64,000 nucleotides of DNA from Paenarthrobacter sp. PH39-S1 (GCF_030063245.1 NZ_JASISR010000025.1:1-64000), one strand, 5' to 3'. Shown: positions 9,211 through 18,080, counted from the first letter of the stretch. Notes: generated by a model not told the origin, from the sequence alone. Program-made: numbers and translations.

Positions 9211-9867
9211 GTGACGGATATGAAACAGGGGGCAAGGCCCCGAGCGAAGTCGGCGGATGAACGGCGGCGTCATCCGACGGAAGTCCGCCGGCGGCTGGTC
9301 ATTGAATCCGCACGCGATCTCATCGCGGACAAGGGACTTTTCAACGTCCAGATCCGGGACATATCAAGGGCCTGTGGGGTCTCGCCGGGGACCATAACCT
9401 ACCACTTCCGTAGCTTGGAGGAGGTGCTGTGGGAAGTAGTCAAGGCTGAAACGATGGAATTTTATGAGCCGCTGCGCGAAGCCGTGGCCAACAGTGAAAC
9501 GAACAAGTCCACCAAGCTACTTGATTTTCTGCGCGGAATGTTCAGGTCTGATTCTGACACGCGGCGCCACTGGTTGATCTGGATGGACTTTTGGTCCGCG
9601 GCGGCCCGGGACGATGCCTATGGGGAATGGATGAACACCCACTATGAGGCGTGGTGGCACGCCCTGCGGGACCTCATTGAGGCAGGGGTGGAGAGCGGAG
9701 AATTTACTTGTCCGGACTCCCAGGCCTTCGCTGTCTCCGTTAGCTCGATCGTCGACGGGCTCGCCATCCAGTGTTATTCACGGAAGGCCCGTATCAGCGT
9801 AGCCCAAGCACGGGAACACCTTCTGCATCATGTGCGGGACGGCTTGGGAATTGTGGAATCGGCCTAG
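9211..9867 (+). CDS. TetR-family transcriptional regulator
   Basis: About 218 aa. The N-terminal helix-turn-helix reads LIADKGLFNVQIRDISRACG followed by VSPGTITYHFRSLEEVLW, the standard TetR DNA-binding fold. The C-terminal half is a helical ligand-binding and dimer domain with the tryptophan-rich WLIWMDFWSAAARDD. GTG 9211 follows GGAGACGG at 8 bases; the ATG at 9196 is an alternative. It lies 22 bases after the hydrolase, so it probably belongs to the same transcript and may sense the transported compound. Its stop codon sits at the edge of an IS630 remnant, so the last residues may be altered from the ancestral sequence. Confidence 0.85.
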   Translation: MTDMKQGARPRAKSADERRRHPTEVRRRLVIESARDLIADKGLFNVQIRDISRACGVSPGTITYHFRSLEEVLWEVVKAETMEFYEPLREAVANSETNKSTKLLDFLRGMFRSDSDTRRHWLIWMDFWSAAARDDAYGEWMNTHYEAWWHALRDLIEAGVESGEFTCPDSQAFAVSVSSIVDGLAIQCYSRKARISVAQAREHLLHHVRDGLGIVESA

Positions 9868-10152
9868 TAGCAGTGGTGTGTCGCGGTTTTGTTTGATGGT
9901 TTCGAGGGCTACGCGGCCGCGGGCTACTTTCTTGAGGATTGAGGCTGCGGTCGCCGTCCAGGTCAGGGGTTTGGGCTCCGTGTTGGGGGAGGTGAGGTAT
10001 TCCTCGATCTTGGTGATCTAGTCTCGCACGGAATGAAGGGCTCCGCGGCGCAGCGCTTTGTCTGTCAGCTCCCGGAACCAGCGCTCGACGAGGTTGAGCC
10101 AGGACGAAGACGTGGGGGTGAAATGTGGCTGGAATGCGATGGCTCTCGAGCA
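9868..10152 (-). pseudogene. IS630-family transposase, C-terminal remnant with a nonsense codon
   Basis: Read on the minus strand this gives HFTPTSSSWLNLVERWFREL, then TDKALRRGALHSVRD, a TAG at 10018-10020, then ITKIEEYLTSPNTEPKPLTW and TATAASILKKVARGRVALET. This is the end of an IS630 DDE transposase, with the conserved SWLNLVERWF block that carries the last catalytic glutamate. The N-terminal two thirds are missing. The left edge falls at CTAG, next to the TetR stop codon, consistent with the TA target of IS630. It is not the same element as the one at 42423, since the sequences differ. Confidence 0.8.
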
Positions 10153-10154
10153 GT

Positions 10155-10491
10155 GTGCCGGCGCTGCCGTACCCCTAAAGGTTCTCCACCGTGACCAGGA
10201 CCGCGCCAGTTTCTACTGCCGCCTGGAATAGTCCCTCCCCTACATCACAGGAAGCAGATCGGCCCACCGCGGACGGGGCGGTGCGGCCGCACAAAATGAC
10301 TGAGGCGTGTTTACAAGCGATGGACGGTGCGGATGAATCTGATGCATCGGCCTTTTTGGGTGTTGGATCGCCGGGGGAAGCCCCCAGATTTCCCATTAAC
10401 GAGTGACGCCGCGAAGGGTGCTCCCTGATGCAGTGGGTGTCTCCGCGATCGCCCCACCGATCGGGCCAGCCCCAACAACGACATGTACCAC
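10155..10491 (-). pseudogene. Decayed NAD-dependent epimerase/dehydratase fragment
   Basis: On the minus strand a GTG at 10491 opens with VVHVVVGAGPIGGAIAE, a Rossmann nucleotide-binding start. The frame stops after LRGVTR. In another frame further on comes GLFQAAVETGAVLVTVENL, then a stop, then GYGSAGTL, matching the second strand-helix region of short epimerases. The reading frame is lost at least twice and the C-terminal two thirds are missing. The end abuts the IS630 remnant, suggesting the insertion or a linked deletion cut the gene. Confidence 0.6.
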
Positions 10492-10942
10492 CGTCCCCAC
10501 ATCCACAACGTCATCATTCTGGAATGCTATTGCCCTGCGATACTGTGCCCGTCCGCATCCGCAGCCACTTAGGCATACGGACGGGCTGTGTCGACGAGTA
10601 CTGAAATTTGTGTCCACGACTTAGAGAAAATGACAGCTCCTGCGGCCGGTACTTCGCACCTCAACCCGGGGTTTCTCCTTCCACATCGGGTTGAGCGCCG
10701 GGGTACTGGATCAGCTGACCAGCGGCGCTTATACCGTCACTCGTGCTGGCGCCCGGGTTGGGAGATATCGCACATGACATTCGATCGCTGCCGCGTCGAA
10801 GTCCTGGCGGTACGGGTCCAACCGTGCACGGGTGAGCTTCACCCCGCTTTAATCCGGCCCGGCAACTTCGGGCTCAGCACCTGGGCAACGAACGGATGCG
10901 TTTGGTCCCGGTGGTCGGGGCCAGCGCGCGCGATTGATGTGC
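10492..10942. other. Non-coding stretch, no gene recognised
   Basis: I checked both strands and saw no family signature. The open frames here are short and lack a ribosome-binding site. It separates the epimerase fragment from the DUF427 gene and probably contains further decayed DNA. Confidence 0.5.
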
Positions 10943-11470
10943 TCACCACCCGGCCGTGCCCGGACCGCCCTTGAACGGACCAACGATCTGCGTGGTGATC
11001 CAACCGCCGTAGAAGTCACCATCTTGGAAGGTCACCTGCTCCCCGTTGACCTCGCACGAGTCCATGTAGCCCGGATAAAGGGCCACGCGGGTACTGAGCG
11101 CCTCGAAACCATTGGTGGGTTTTGGGTAGGTCCACCCGGCGCGGGGAACGACGACTCCGCCAGCAGCGACGTCGAAGTAGTGCGCTTCTCCCTTGAACTC
11201 GCAGAAGCTGGTCCCCCGGACCGGGACGAGTACTCCGGCAGGGAATGAGTCCAACGGCAAATAGTAGACAGGCGGATGACTCGTCTCCAGGACGCGAACT
11301 GCACCGGTGGTGTCGGTAATTATCTGGCCGCCTAGCCGCACGGTGACCCGTTCCGATCGCGGCTCGACCCTTGGCGGCCGTGGGTAGTCCCACACAGATT
11401 CTTGACCAGCCTTGGGTTTGATGGGCTGGGGACGCCGGGAGAAGCCGGAAAAGCCGTGAGCAGTAGTCAT
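10943..11470 (-). CDS. DUF427 domain protein
   Basis: A 175-aa protein with the DUF427 pattern: RVTVRLGGQIITDTTGAVRV, then ETSHPPVYYLP, SFCEFKGEAHYFDV and the end region VALYPGYMDSCEVNGEQV. These are soluble beta-rich proteins of unknown biochemical role, common in actinobacteria. The N-terminal 40 residues (PQPIKPKAGQESVWDYPRPP) are the usual extension. The gene is complete and stands between pseudogenes. Family call is firm; function unknown. Confidence 0.85.
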   Translation of the reverse strand: MTTAHGFSGFSRRPQPIKPKAGQESVWDYPRPPRVEPRSERVTVRLGGQIITDTTGAVRVLETSHPPVYYLPLDSFPAGVLVPVRGTSFCEFKGEAHYFDVAAGGVVVPRAGWTYPKPTNGFEALSTRVALYPGYMDSCEVNGEQVTFQDGDFYGGWITTQIVGPFKGGPGTAGW

Positions 11471-11629
11471 GTCCCCATCTTTCCATCGTCCGCTGGGATG
11501 CCGCCGACAATCGACGGATGCTCCCCCAGTGTGCGCTCAGCAAATGGCGCGGACTGCCGCCGTCGTCCGGGGTCGCCACGGCCAGCGCGGTGGTTTCGGC
11601 TACTCCCCAACAGATGTGGCGCTCGCTGG

Positions 11630-11842
11630 CTTTTGCGCACCAGCTTCTTCAGCCCGATGAGCGGTCTGCCTGATGAGCCGGAGAACTACCAGAACGTGAC
11701 CTACCGAATCGAGGCCGCAGACCAGGGTTCAAAGGTCACCGTCACGCAGGATCACAATACAAGTGCCGAAGCAGCGGAACATTCCTCCGCCAACTGGCAG
11801 ACCACCCTCGACGGATTGGCCAAGGTCGCACCACGCGCATGA
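11630..11842 (+). pseudogene. C-terminal fragment of an SRPBCC/AHSA1-type protein
   Basis: The frame gives LRTSFFSPMSGLPDEPENYQ, then RIEAADQGSKVTVTQDHNTS and a C-terminal helix (NWQTTLDGLAKVA). This is the last third of a START-like fold protein related to activator of Hsp90 ATPase homologues. No matching N-terminus lies upstream: the preceding in-frame residues are low-quality arginine-rich sequence antisense to the DUF427 gene leader. I read it as a truncated remnant. Confidence 0.55.
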
Positions 11843-12057
11843 CTCCCACCGTCAAGTGCACACACCCTCGTGCCAAGCCTTGGGCTTCTTGATTTCCTGC
11901 CGGCACGGAGAGAACCCTTGTTTTTGCCCTGATGTCCGAAGTCGCCTCCTTCCCCGATTTAGTCCCTCGATCACGTTGTTTCCAATGGTCGGGAAGGCGG
12001 CTAGCTAAAAGCAGCCCCGGTAGGCCAATTCGTGGTCCCATTTGGCGAGCTGCAGTG

Positions 12058-12840
12058 TCAGGCAGCCGGGTCAGGCCGTTGAGCGATCTTGAAAACCGCA
12101 CCCGTCAGATCTGTCAGCGTAGCCATGCGGCCGAACGGCGAATCCTCAGCGGGATGGATCACCTGGGCGCCAAGAGACTTCGCTGTTTCCACGACGGCGT
12201 CGGCGTTGGCCACACCGAAGTAGATCTGCCAGTTCGACGGAACCCCGTCAGGAAGGTAAAACGAAGCGTCCATAATGCCGGCGCGTGCGTGGTCTCCGGA
12301 TCCGAGCGTCGTGTAGCGGAAGTCTTCGCTGTCGCTCATAACGGCGGTGTCCCAGCCGAAAGCATCCTGGTAAAACTTCACCGAGGGTGCGTATTCCCGG
12401 GTGTGAAGTTCATGCCAAAACGGGGCTCCGGGCTCGCCTTTCAATTGGAAACCGGTGTGGCCGCCGAACTGCCAGGCACCTACGGCTGCGCCTCCTGCGT
12501 CGCTGAACATCGCCATGTGTCCCTGGTCCGGAACTTCCATGGGCGGCATCAATACCTGCCCACCGGCCGCCACGACTGCTTCGGCCGCCGTGCTGATGTC
12601 TTCCACCCGCAGATAGGTGGTCCACACGTCCGGATACCTGGACCCGCCGTCGTTCTTCATCATGCCCGCTACCGGAGCGCCCTCGACAAACGCGGTGACG
12701 TAGCCGCCATACTTTTCCTCATCACCGATTTCGTAGGTCCAGCCGAAAAGACGGGCATAGAACTCGCGGGACTTCTCGGGATCCGAGGTGATCAGATCAA
12801 TCCAGCAGGGATCACCTGGGGCGATATCGGGCTTTGGCAT
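12058..12840 (-). CDS. VOC-family protein with two glyoxalase-like repeats
   Basis: 260 aa, two vicinal-oxygen-chelate modules. Module 1 opens WIDLITSDPEKSREFYARLF and module 2 has the matching VKFYQDAFGWDTAVM. The layout resembles the actinobacterial CFP30B-like glyoxalase/dioxygenase superfamily proteins. ATG 12840 is preferred to the upstream frame because AGGAG lies 6 bases before it. Metal ligands cannot be assigned with confidence, so enzymatic activity is open. It is divergent from another VOC gene at 13052. Confidence 0.8.
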   Translation of the reverse strand: MPKPDIAPGDPCWIDLITSDPEKSREFYARLFGWTYEIGDEEKYGGYVTAFVEGAPVAGMMKNDGGSRYPDVWTTYLRVEDISTAAEAVVAAGGQVLMPPMEVPDQGHMAMFSDAGGAAVGAWQFGGHTGFQLKGEPGAPFWHELHTREYAPSVKFYQDAFGWDTAVMSDSEDFRYTTLGSGDHARAGIMDASFYLPDGVPSNWQIYFGVANADAVVETAKSLGAQVIHPAEDSPFGRMATLTDLTGAVFKIAQRPDPAA

Positions 12841-13051
12841 CGAGGGCTCCTGACAGTCGTGCCGATGGATCAGATGAAAATACTCTAGCGTGTATCCAAC
12901 CGGCGGCGAGGTCAAGACCACGACCTGGAAACGGGCAGCGATTGCTGGGGGAATTCCAACTCATCGGCTTACCTGATCGTGAGTAACATGGCAGTTGTAC
13001 AGGTCGCCGGCCTGCCATTATCCGCGAACAGTGCGGGAAGAAGGAGTCCCT

Positions 13052-13420
13052 TTGGACATGCGTTTGGAATTGGTTCCGCTACCGTCGACCGATGTTGACC
13101 GAAGCAAAGCCTTCTACCTGGACCAAGTCGGTTTCAACCTCGACCACGACATCGAGCCGGGCAACGGCATGCGAGTAGTCCAGCTGACACCACCGGGATC
13201 AGTCTGCTCGATTGTTATTGGCGTGGGAATCAGTGACCCCCACGCCGCACCCGTCCACGGACTGCATCTAGTGGTGGAAGACCTCGATGCCGTCCGGCGA
13301 ACATTGCTCGGTAAGGGCATTGACGTCTCCGAGGTGAGTGACATGGGCGGAGGCGTCCGGTACGCGTACTTCAACGACCCCGACGGCAACTCCTGGGCTC
13401 TGCAACAAATTACCCGCTAA
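13052..13420 (+). CDS. Single-module VOC (glyoxalase-like) protein
   Basis: About 122 aa, one VOC module: LELVPLPSTDVDRSKAFYLD at the start, VVQLTPPGSVCSIVIG in the middle and YFNDPDGNSWALQQI at the end. The TTG at 13052 sits 5 bases after AAGGAG and gives MDMRLELVP, the common start of this family; the ATG at 13058 is the alternative. Proteins of this type occur as small stress, resistance or metabolic accessory enzymes. No substrate can be assigned. Confidence 0.8.
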   Translation: MDMRLELVPLPSTDVDRSKAFYLDQVGFNLDHDIEPGNGMRVVQLTPPGSVCSIVIGVGISDPHAAPVHGLHLVVEDLDAVRRTLLGKGIDVSEVSDMGGGVRYAYFNDPDGNSWALQQITR

Positions 13421-13555
13421 CTCTTGAAGAATCTTCTCCGCGGCCGAAGCAATTGCCGTCCGGGGTGTTCATCGGAGTATCGGAGAAAGTGGTAGAGGTC
13501 TGACGGCGGTCCCGGGCGGCGCGTTCCTCGTCCCGCTTGGGCATTTCAACCGGTC

Positions 13556-14241
13556 GTGGAGCGACGGATCAACGATGTGCTGATTCATTACGTCGAACAC
13601 GGTGCCGGCGTGCCGGTTGTCGCGCTTCACGGCGTCGGTGTTGATCACGGGGAGATAGAGGCGGCGATCGAGGCCATCGTCCCCGGCTCGGGAAACCGCC
13701 GGATCTATCCAGATCTGCCAGGGATGGGTCGCTCCACGACAGGTGACCTGGATTGCAACAATTACGTGGTCGCGGTAATGGCCGATTTCATTGATCACCT
13801 AGTGGCCGGACCGGTGTTGTTGCTTGGGCATTCCTACGGCGCATATTTGGCGCGCGGCGTGGCCGCGCAGCGACCGGACATGTTGCTCGGCCTGACGTTG
13901 TTATGCCCCGTCGCCGAGCGCTCACACAAAGTGCCCGACCACCAGGCGATTCGCCAGGATGCTGACGCGTACGACGAACTCGAACCTAGCCAACGGGCGG
14001 GTTTCGAGGAGTACTTCGTCGTGCGCACAGCGGCCACCGCCCGCCGCTACCGCAACCATGTCGTGCCCGGCAAAAGACTCGTCGACGAGGCCTGGCTGAG
14101 CCGGATCTTCGCCGAATGGACGGTCGACGTCGGGTCGGGCACCTTCTCGGCGCCGGCCACGCACTCATGCACGAGCGGCCCGAGCTGCTCGCCTCGTTGC
14201 TCGGTGATTGGCTGGACCGGGCCCGCCCAGATGAAGAGTGA
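13556..14241 (+). pseudogene. Alpha/beta hydrolase with an internal deletion and frameshift
   Basis: The N-terminal part is good: MERRINDVLIHYVEHGAGVP, then VVALHGVGVDHG and the nucleophile elbow LLLGHSYGA. After about residue 195 (EWTVDVGSG) the frame switches. The family end (LLGAGHALMHERPELLASLL) is read one frame over and stops at 14239-14241, while the original frame runs on to 14275 as nonsense. The stretch that should hold the catalytic aspartate is missing, so the protein cannot work as a normal hydrolase. The start at 13556 is GTG without a clear ribosome site. Confidence 0.7.
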
Positions 14242-14372
14242 CCGTTGGGCCCCAACGCATCGCGTCACGCTTTAGATGAGGCACAACCATCGGGGGCGCA
14301 GACTGCAAACGCGATCGCCTCATTGCTCTGCTCGAGCTGCCCGCGGGCACAAGGCCAATTCTCGGTCGATCG

Positions 14373-15428
14373 TTAGCCCGCGCGCGTGCCGACGATCTGG
14401 GCGAGAAGGAGTCGGCGATTGTGCGTCTGCGATTTCGCGAAGATGGACTTAAGGTGATCCTGAACGGTGAACTCCGACAGGCACATCCGATGGGCAATGA
14501 GTTTCGTGTCGCTTCCGTCTGCGAGCATGCCCAGAAGTTCCGCCTCGCGGGCGCTCATACCGTGTGCCAGCGCAAAGACCTCAAGACGTTCTTCGGGCGA
14601 GGTGGCCTCAAGAGACACAGCGATCTGCGGACCCATTCTGGCGGCACGAACGGTGATCCACGTGCCCTCCGCGAGATGCACACGAGCGCGGGCCTCATGT
14701 GAATCGACCTCGTGTTCGACCGCAAGTAGCTGCGCTGCCGAATTGTAGACGCTCGCCGGCACAGCCGACAGGTCGGGGTCAGCCGGCAAGAGCGTGCGAA
14801 GCCACTCTTCCGCCGCACCGGTCTGGCTGATTACCTTGAGGTTCTCACTTAGAACAAGTACGACGGGTCCGCCAGCGCGGCGACGAGCCGGCGGGACGGT
14901 CGAAAACGTGACCGACTGACGCATGCGAAGCGCACGTGTGAGCACCGGCGCGAGCTCCCGCAGAAACGCGAGCTCATGGTCGTCAAATGCCTTGGGGGTG
15001 CTGCGCCACAGGTCCAGAAACCCCCAGCAACCGTAACGATCGGCCATGACGATGGAGGCGACATCCCTTACCCCGAAGTCGTGGAGAACTTCCCTCCAGA
15101 GAAGGCTCCTCGCCAGATCTGCACCCGTCGCCTCAACAAGCGACGCAACCTCTATCCGACGAGCGATCAGCTCAGTCCATCGGTTGACCGCGGTCAGGTA
15201 TTTGAATTTGATGAGGGTCGGCAGCTGACCGAATGCCGGAACGTCCGCGTGCGGGTCGGAACCGACTGTGGTCACCGGATCAGTGAGCAGCCACACGTGG
15301 GCATCGAAGCCAACCGCATGATGCAGTTCGCGCAGTACGTGAGCGCGAAACGTTCTGGCGTCCGAGGCCGCCGCGCTGATGGACTCGATCCGCTCCCGAA
15401 CGTTGGCGCGTGTCAGCTGTGTGGCCAT
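14373..15428 (-). CDS. GAF-LuxR type transcriptional regulator
   Basis: 351 aa. The first half resembles a GAF sensor (FDAHVWLLTDPVTT; SIVMADRYGCWGFLDLWRST). The C-terminus is a LuxR/NarL helix-turn-helix: MSAREAELLGMLADGSDTKL, then HRMCLSEFTVQDHLKSIFAK. No receiver domain is present, so it likely responds to a small ligand rather than a kinase. I chose ATG 15428 (MATQLTRAN) because residues upstream of it are not conserved-looking. It diverges from a 98-aa protein at 15581, its most likely target. It ends just after the damaged hydrolase on the other strand. Confidence 0.8.
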   Translation of the reverse strand: MATQLTRANVRERIESISAAASDARTFRAHVLRELHHAVGFDAHVWLLTDPVTTVGSDPHADVPAFGQLPTLIKFKYLTAVNRWTELIARRIEVASLVEATGADLARSLLWREVLHDFGVRDVASIVMADRYGCWGFLDLWRSTPKAFDDHELAFLRELAPVLTRALRMRQSVTFSTVPPARRRAGGPVVLVLSENLKVISQTGAAEEWLRTLLPADPDLSAVPASVYNSAAQLLAVEHEVDSHEARARVHLAEGTWITVRAARMGPQIAVSLEATSPEERLEVFALAHGMSAREAELLGMLADGSDTKLIAHRMCLSEFTVQDHLKSIFAKSQTHNRRLLLAQIVGTRAG

Positions 15429-15580
15429 GCCTCGACAGTACGCCCAGCAACGCCCAACAACACTCGGCTCACCCGTCGAGATCGCTGCTGCCCATAGGTG
15501 AAAAGATCCCAGAGAGCTGGGATGGTTACTGCCCGCGACGACGCCTACGCTCAAAGCACCCGCTCAAGAAAGTAAGGATC

Positions 15581-15877
15581 ATGCCCATTCTCAGGATTGA
15601 ACATCCCACTGAAGATTTCGCCACTTGGAAGGCCGCGTTCGACCGGGACCCGGCAGGCCGAGGAAAAGCAGGAGTGCAGCGATACTCCATCTATCAGCCC
15701 GTCGACGAGCCGCGTTATGTGCTGATCGATCTTGAATTCGAGACTGTCAGCCAGGCGGAACGGCTGCTGGCCACCATGAAACTCATCTGGAGCTCCGGTG
15801 CCGCCGGGCCCGCACTCGGCGGAGTGCCACGAACGCAGATCCTGGAAACCAGGGAATCCAACCACATCGTAGAGTGA
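15581..15877 (+). CDS. Small conserved protein of unknown function
   Basis: 98 aa, starting MPILRIEHPTEDFATWKAAF, with RYSIYQPVDEPRYVLIDLEF in the middle. The alternating strands and helices suggest a ferredoxin-like alpha-beta fold of the dimeric-barrel or monooxygenase-like kind; I do not recognise the exact family. The start follows AAGGA. It diverges from the GAF-LuxR regulator with 152 bases between them, enough for two promoters. Confidence 0.65.
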   Translation: MPILRIEHPTEDFATWKAAFDRDPAGRGKAGVQRYSIYQPVDEPRYVLIDLEFETVSQAERLLATMKLIWSSGAAGPALGGVPRTQILETRESNHIVE

Positions 15878-15983
15878 CGCCCGCCTCTCGTAAGCGGTCC
15901 ATGGTGATTATGGATTGATTCCGGCACGGCGGACTTTCTTGGAAGGCATGGCCGGGTGAGAGCCCTACGGCTGGCATCGAGTG

Positions 15984-16945
15984 ATGAGCCAGAAGAGCCG
16001 CTTTGCTGTAGCATTCGCGATTGGCTTCACCGCGCTCGGGCTGTCCATGGCCGGATGCGCCGCCCCGAAACCCGTTGCCAGCCCTGCCCCGCCGCCTCAA
16101 AAGGCCGCCGCCTCGACCTTGCCGGTAGGCAGTCCCGCCGCCGTTGGAGGAACGCCTCCCGGGATCGACCATATCGTCATCATCGTCGAGGAGAACAAAA
16201 CGGCCGCAAGCATTCTGAGCAACACTGCCGCCCCCTACATCAACAAGCTGGCCGCCGATAATGCACTGGCGACCAATTACCAGGCAATATCACACCCGAG
16301 CCTGCCCAACTACCTGGCGCTGACCAGCGGTACCACGGCCTGGATCACGGACGACTGCAGCCCGGGGGGCCGCTGCACGGCGCGGGTACGGACCATCGCG
16401 GATGCAATCGGGCAATCCGGGAGAACCTGGAAGATGTATGCCGAGAGCATGCCCGCTCCCTGCACGGCGGAAAACTCCTACCCTACGCGGTGAAGCCCAA
16501 CCCGTTCATGTACTACCCCAGCGTCACCGACAGCCATGCCTCGTGCACGGCGCACGTTGTTCCCGTGACCCAGCTCAGCGAGGACCTGAAAGCCGCCTCA
16601 AGCCTGCCCAACTATGTATTCATCAGTCCCGATCTTTGCAACGACATGCACGACTGTTCGGTTTCGGCCGGCGACACCTGGCTGTCACACCAAGTCCCCG
16701 ACATCTTGGCCTCACCGGCCTTCACAACGCAGAAGTCCCTCCTGGTGATCACCTGGGACGAAGGCGAGGGCGAGAACAATACCGTGGCAACGATTTTCGC
16801 CGGATCAGCGGCCCGACAATCCTACAAATCCTCCCTTCCGTACAGCCACTATTCCTTGCTGCACACCATAGAAAGCCTGTGGGGTCTGGCCCCCCTGTCT
16901 GACAACGACAAGAACGCGCCCGTTATGCGCGACCTGCTCAAATAG
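15984..16945 (+). pseudogene. Secreted phosphoesterase (acid-phosphatase type) broken by a frameshift
   Basis: A lipoprotein-type signal (TALGLSMAGC) is followed by the phosphoesterase domain: GIDHIVIIVEENKTAASIL, SHPSLPNYLALTSG, then SPDLCNDMHDC and LLVITWDEGEGEN. The upstream frame ends at 16493 (ENSYPTR, stop), and the domain continues in the next frame from about 16485 (YAVKPNPFMYYPS). One base seems missing near 16485-16490. Everything else is conserved, so a very recent mutation or an assembly error is as likely as old decay. If repaired, the protein would have about 320 aa and act outside the membrane. Confidence 0.75.
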
Positions 16946-17041
16946 TGGCCTGTCCGCCACGACCGGCAGGCAGGCAGAACAAGGTACAAAGACTCTAACG
17001 CCACTCCGCCGCATAGTTAGACCATATAAATGGGGTAAATC

Positions 17042-17146
17042 CTAATTGTGGACAGTTGTCAGACCGGAGAATTCAAGAAGTTCCTGCAGCATCGAGGCCA
17101 GCCCAACGTCATCCTCGGCCACCAGCACACAACGTTCATCCGACAT
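17042..17146 (-). pseudogene. Response-regulator receiver fragment (34 residues)
   Basis: An ATG at 17146 opens MSDERCVLVAEDDVGLASML, then QELLEFSGLTTVHN and a stop. VAEDD is the acidic pair of a CheY-like receiver domain, followed by the first helix. The rest of the domain, including the phospho-aspartate, and any output domain are missing. It is too short to function. No partner kinase is nearby. Confidence 0.6.
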
Positions 17147-17228
17147 GATCTGAAGTATAGGCGTCCCGAACAACAGCACGGTCCGGTCGGGGCGTCGAAG
17201 AATCCTCTAAGAATGACCGCCTAGCCTA

Positions 17229-17738
17229 GTGGGCAGGGGCACGTTTCCGGTGCTCCCGTGGCGTTCTGCTACGCCGTCATCGGTCCCTGGAGCAAGGATT
17301 TCGCCGCATGCCAGATTGATCAAGCCCGCAAAGTGTCGCGGTAACAGCCCACCCATCTTTGACCCAAAAGGTCTCCGCTTGCTTCAGCCTCGATTACCCT
17401 TGGGGGCGGCGGCAGCCCGTGCGGGCCGTTTCCTCGTTGCCGCCGTCGTATCCATCATCGGTTCGCTGGCTGCCTGCGCCGCTGTCGTGGCCATTGGTAC
17501 GACCATCTTCCCCGCAACGTCCGGTTACGACCATTTCCGGTTTTTGGACTACGCGAAGCTGACGGTGCCGGGGGTTGCGGCGGCTGCTCTGGCCTGGCCC
17601 GTCGTCACGCTGTTCTCATCGCGGGCAAGGCGTCTTTTTGCCTGGCTCACCGTGCTGGTGATGCTTGGCGGGATGGCCCCGGCCCGGCGGCGGCAATCGC
17701 GGGTGTCCACACCCTGCTCCCAAATGCGGGACACTTGA
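17229..17738 (+). CDS. Hypothetical membrane protein, C-terminus possibly altered
   Basis: I do not recognise the family with certainty. From about residue 65 there are three hydrophobic helices (FLVAAVVSIIGSLAACAAVV; VPGVAAAALAWPVVTLFS; RRLFAWLTVLVMLGGM) joined by FPATSGYDHFRFLDY, reminiscent of small DUF6069-like proteins. The last 20 residues (RRRQSRVSTPCSQMRD) are polar and look frameshifted, where a fourth helix would be expected. The first 60 residues are also poor, so the true start may lie near 17400. Confidence 0.4.
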   Translation: MGRGTFPVLPWRSATPSSVPGARISPHARLIKPAKCRGNSPPIFDPKGLRLLQPRLPLGAAAARAGRFLVAAVVSIIGSLAACAAVVAIGTTIFPATSGYDHFRFLDYAKLTVPGVAAAALAWPVVTLFSSRARRLFAWLTVLVMLGGMAPARRRQSRVSTPCSQMRDT

Positions 17739-17765
17739 AGTTCTCCACGTAAAGGCGGCAACCGC

Positions 17766-18029
17766 GTGCTCAACCTCAGGCAGGACTCGGACGGCTTCAT
17801 CCACATGAGCCGGCACTTTCCCAACAAGATGTCCATCGCCGTCACGTTCACTGACGGCACCCAGCGTCAATTTTCCGGAGCTCGCCTCAATGAGCTTTAC
17901 GATCAGGCCCTCGCCGCCTACCGCCGGGGGAACAATCTCGACGCCAAGGGCTTTGACCGAACGTCCCGGAATATCCACCGACGAAACGCCATCGGGCTCG
18001 TGCCCGTCAGTCCCGACATGGCCCTGTAG
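17766..18029 (+). CDS. Small hypothetical protein
   Basis: 87 aa from a GTG start. It contains a soluble segment, MSIAVTFTDGTQRQFSGARL followed by NELYDQALAAYRRGNNLD. I recognise no family. No clear ribosome site precedes it, and it lies between two membrane-protein genes on the same strand. Coding is plausible but unproven. Confidence 0.3.
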   Translation: MLNLRQDSDGFIHMSRHFPNKMSIAVTFTDGTQRQFSGARLNELYDQALAAYRRGNNLDAKGFDRTSRNIHRRNAIGLVPVSPDMAL

Positions 18030-18080
18030 CCACGGCGGGACCTGCCGGACAGGCAACGACCGGCCCCGTACGCTGTTCCC

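Noticed and set aside
10588-10974. 128-codon plus-strand frame
   Set aside because: No similarity to anything I know and no start signal. It ends inside the DUF427 gene on the other strand.
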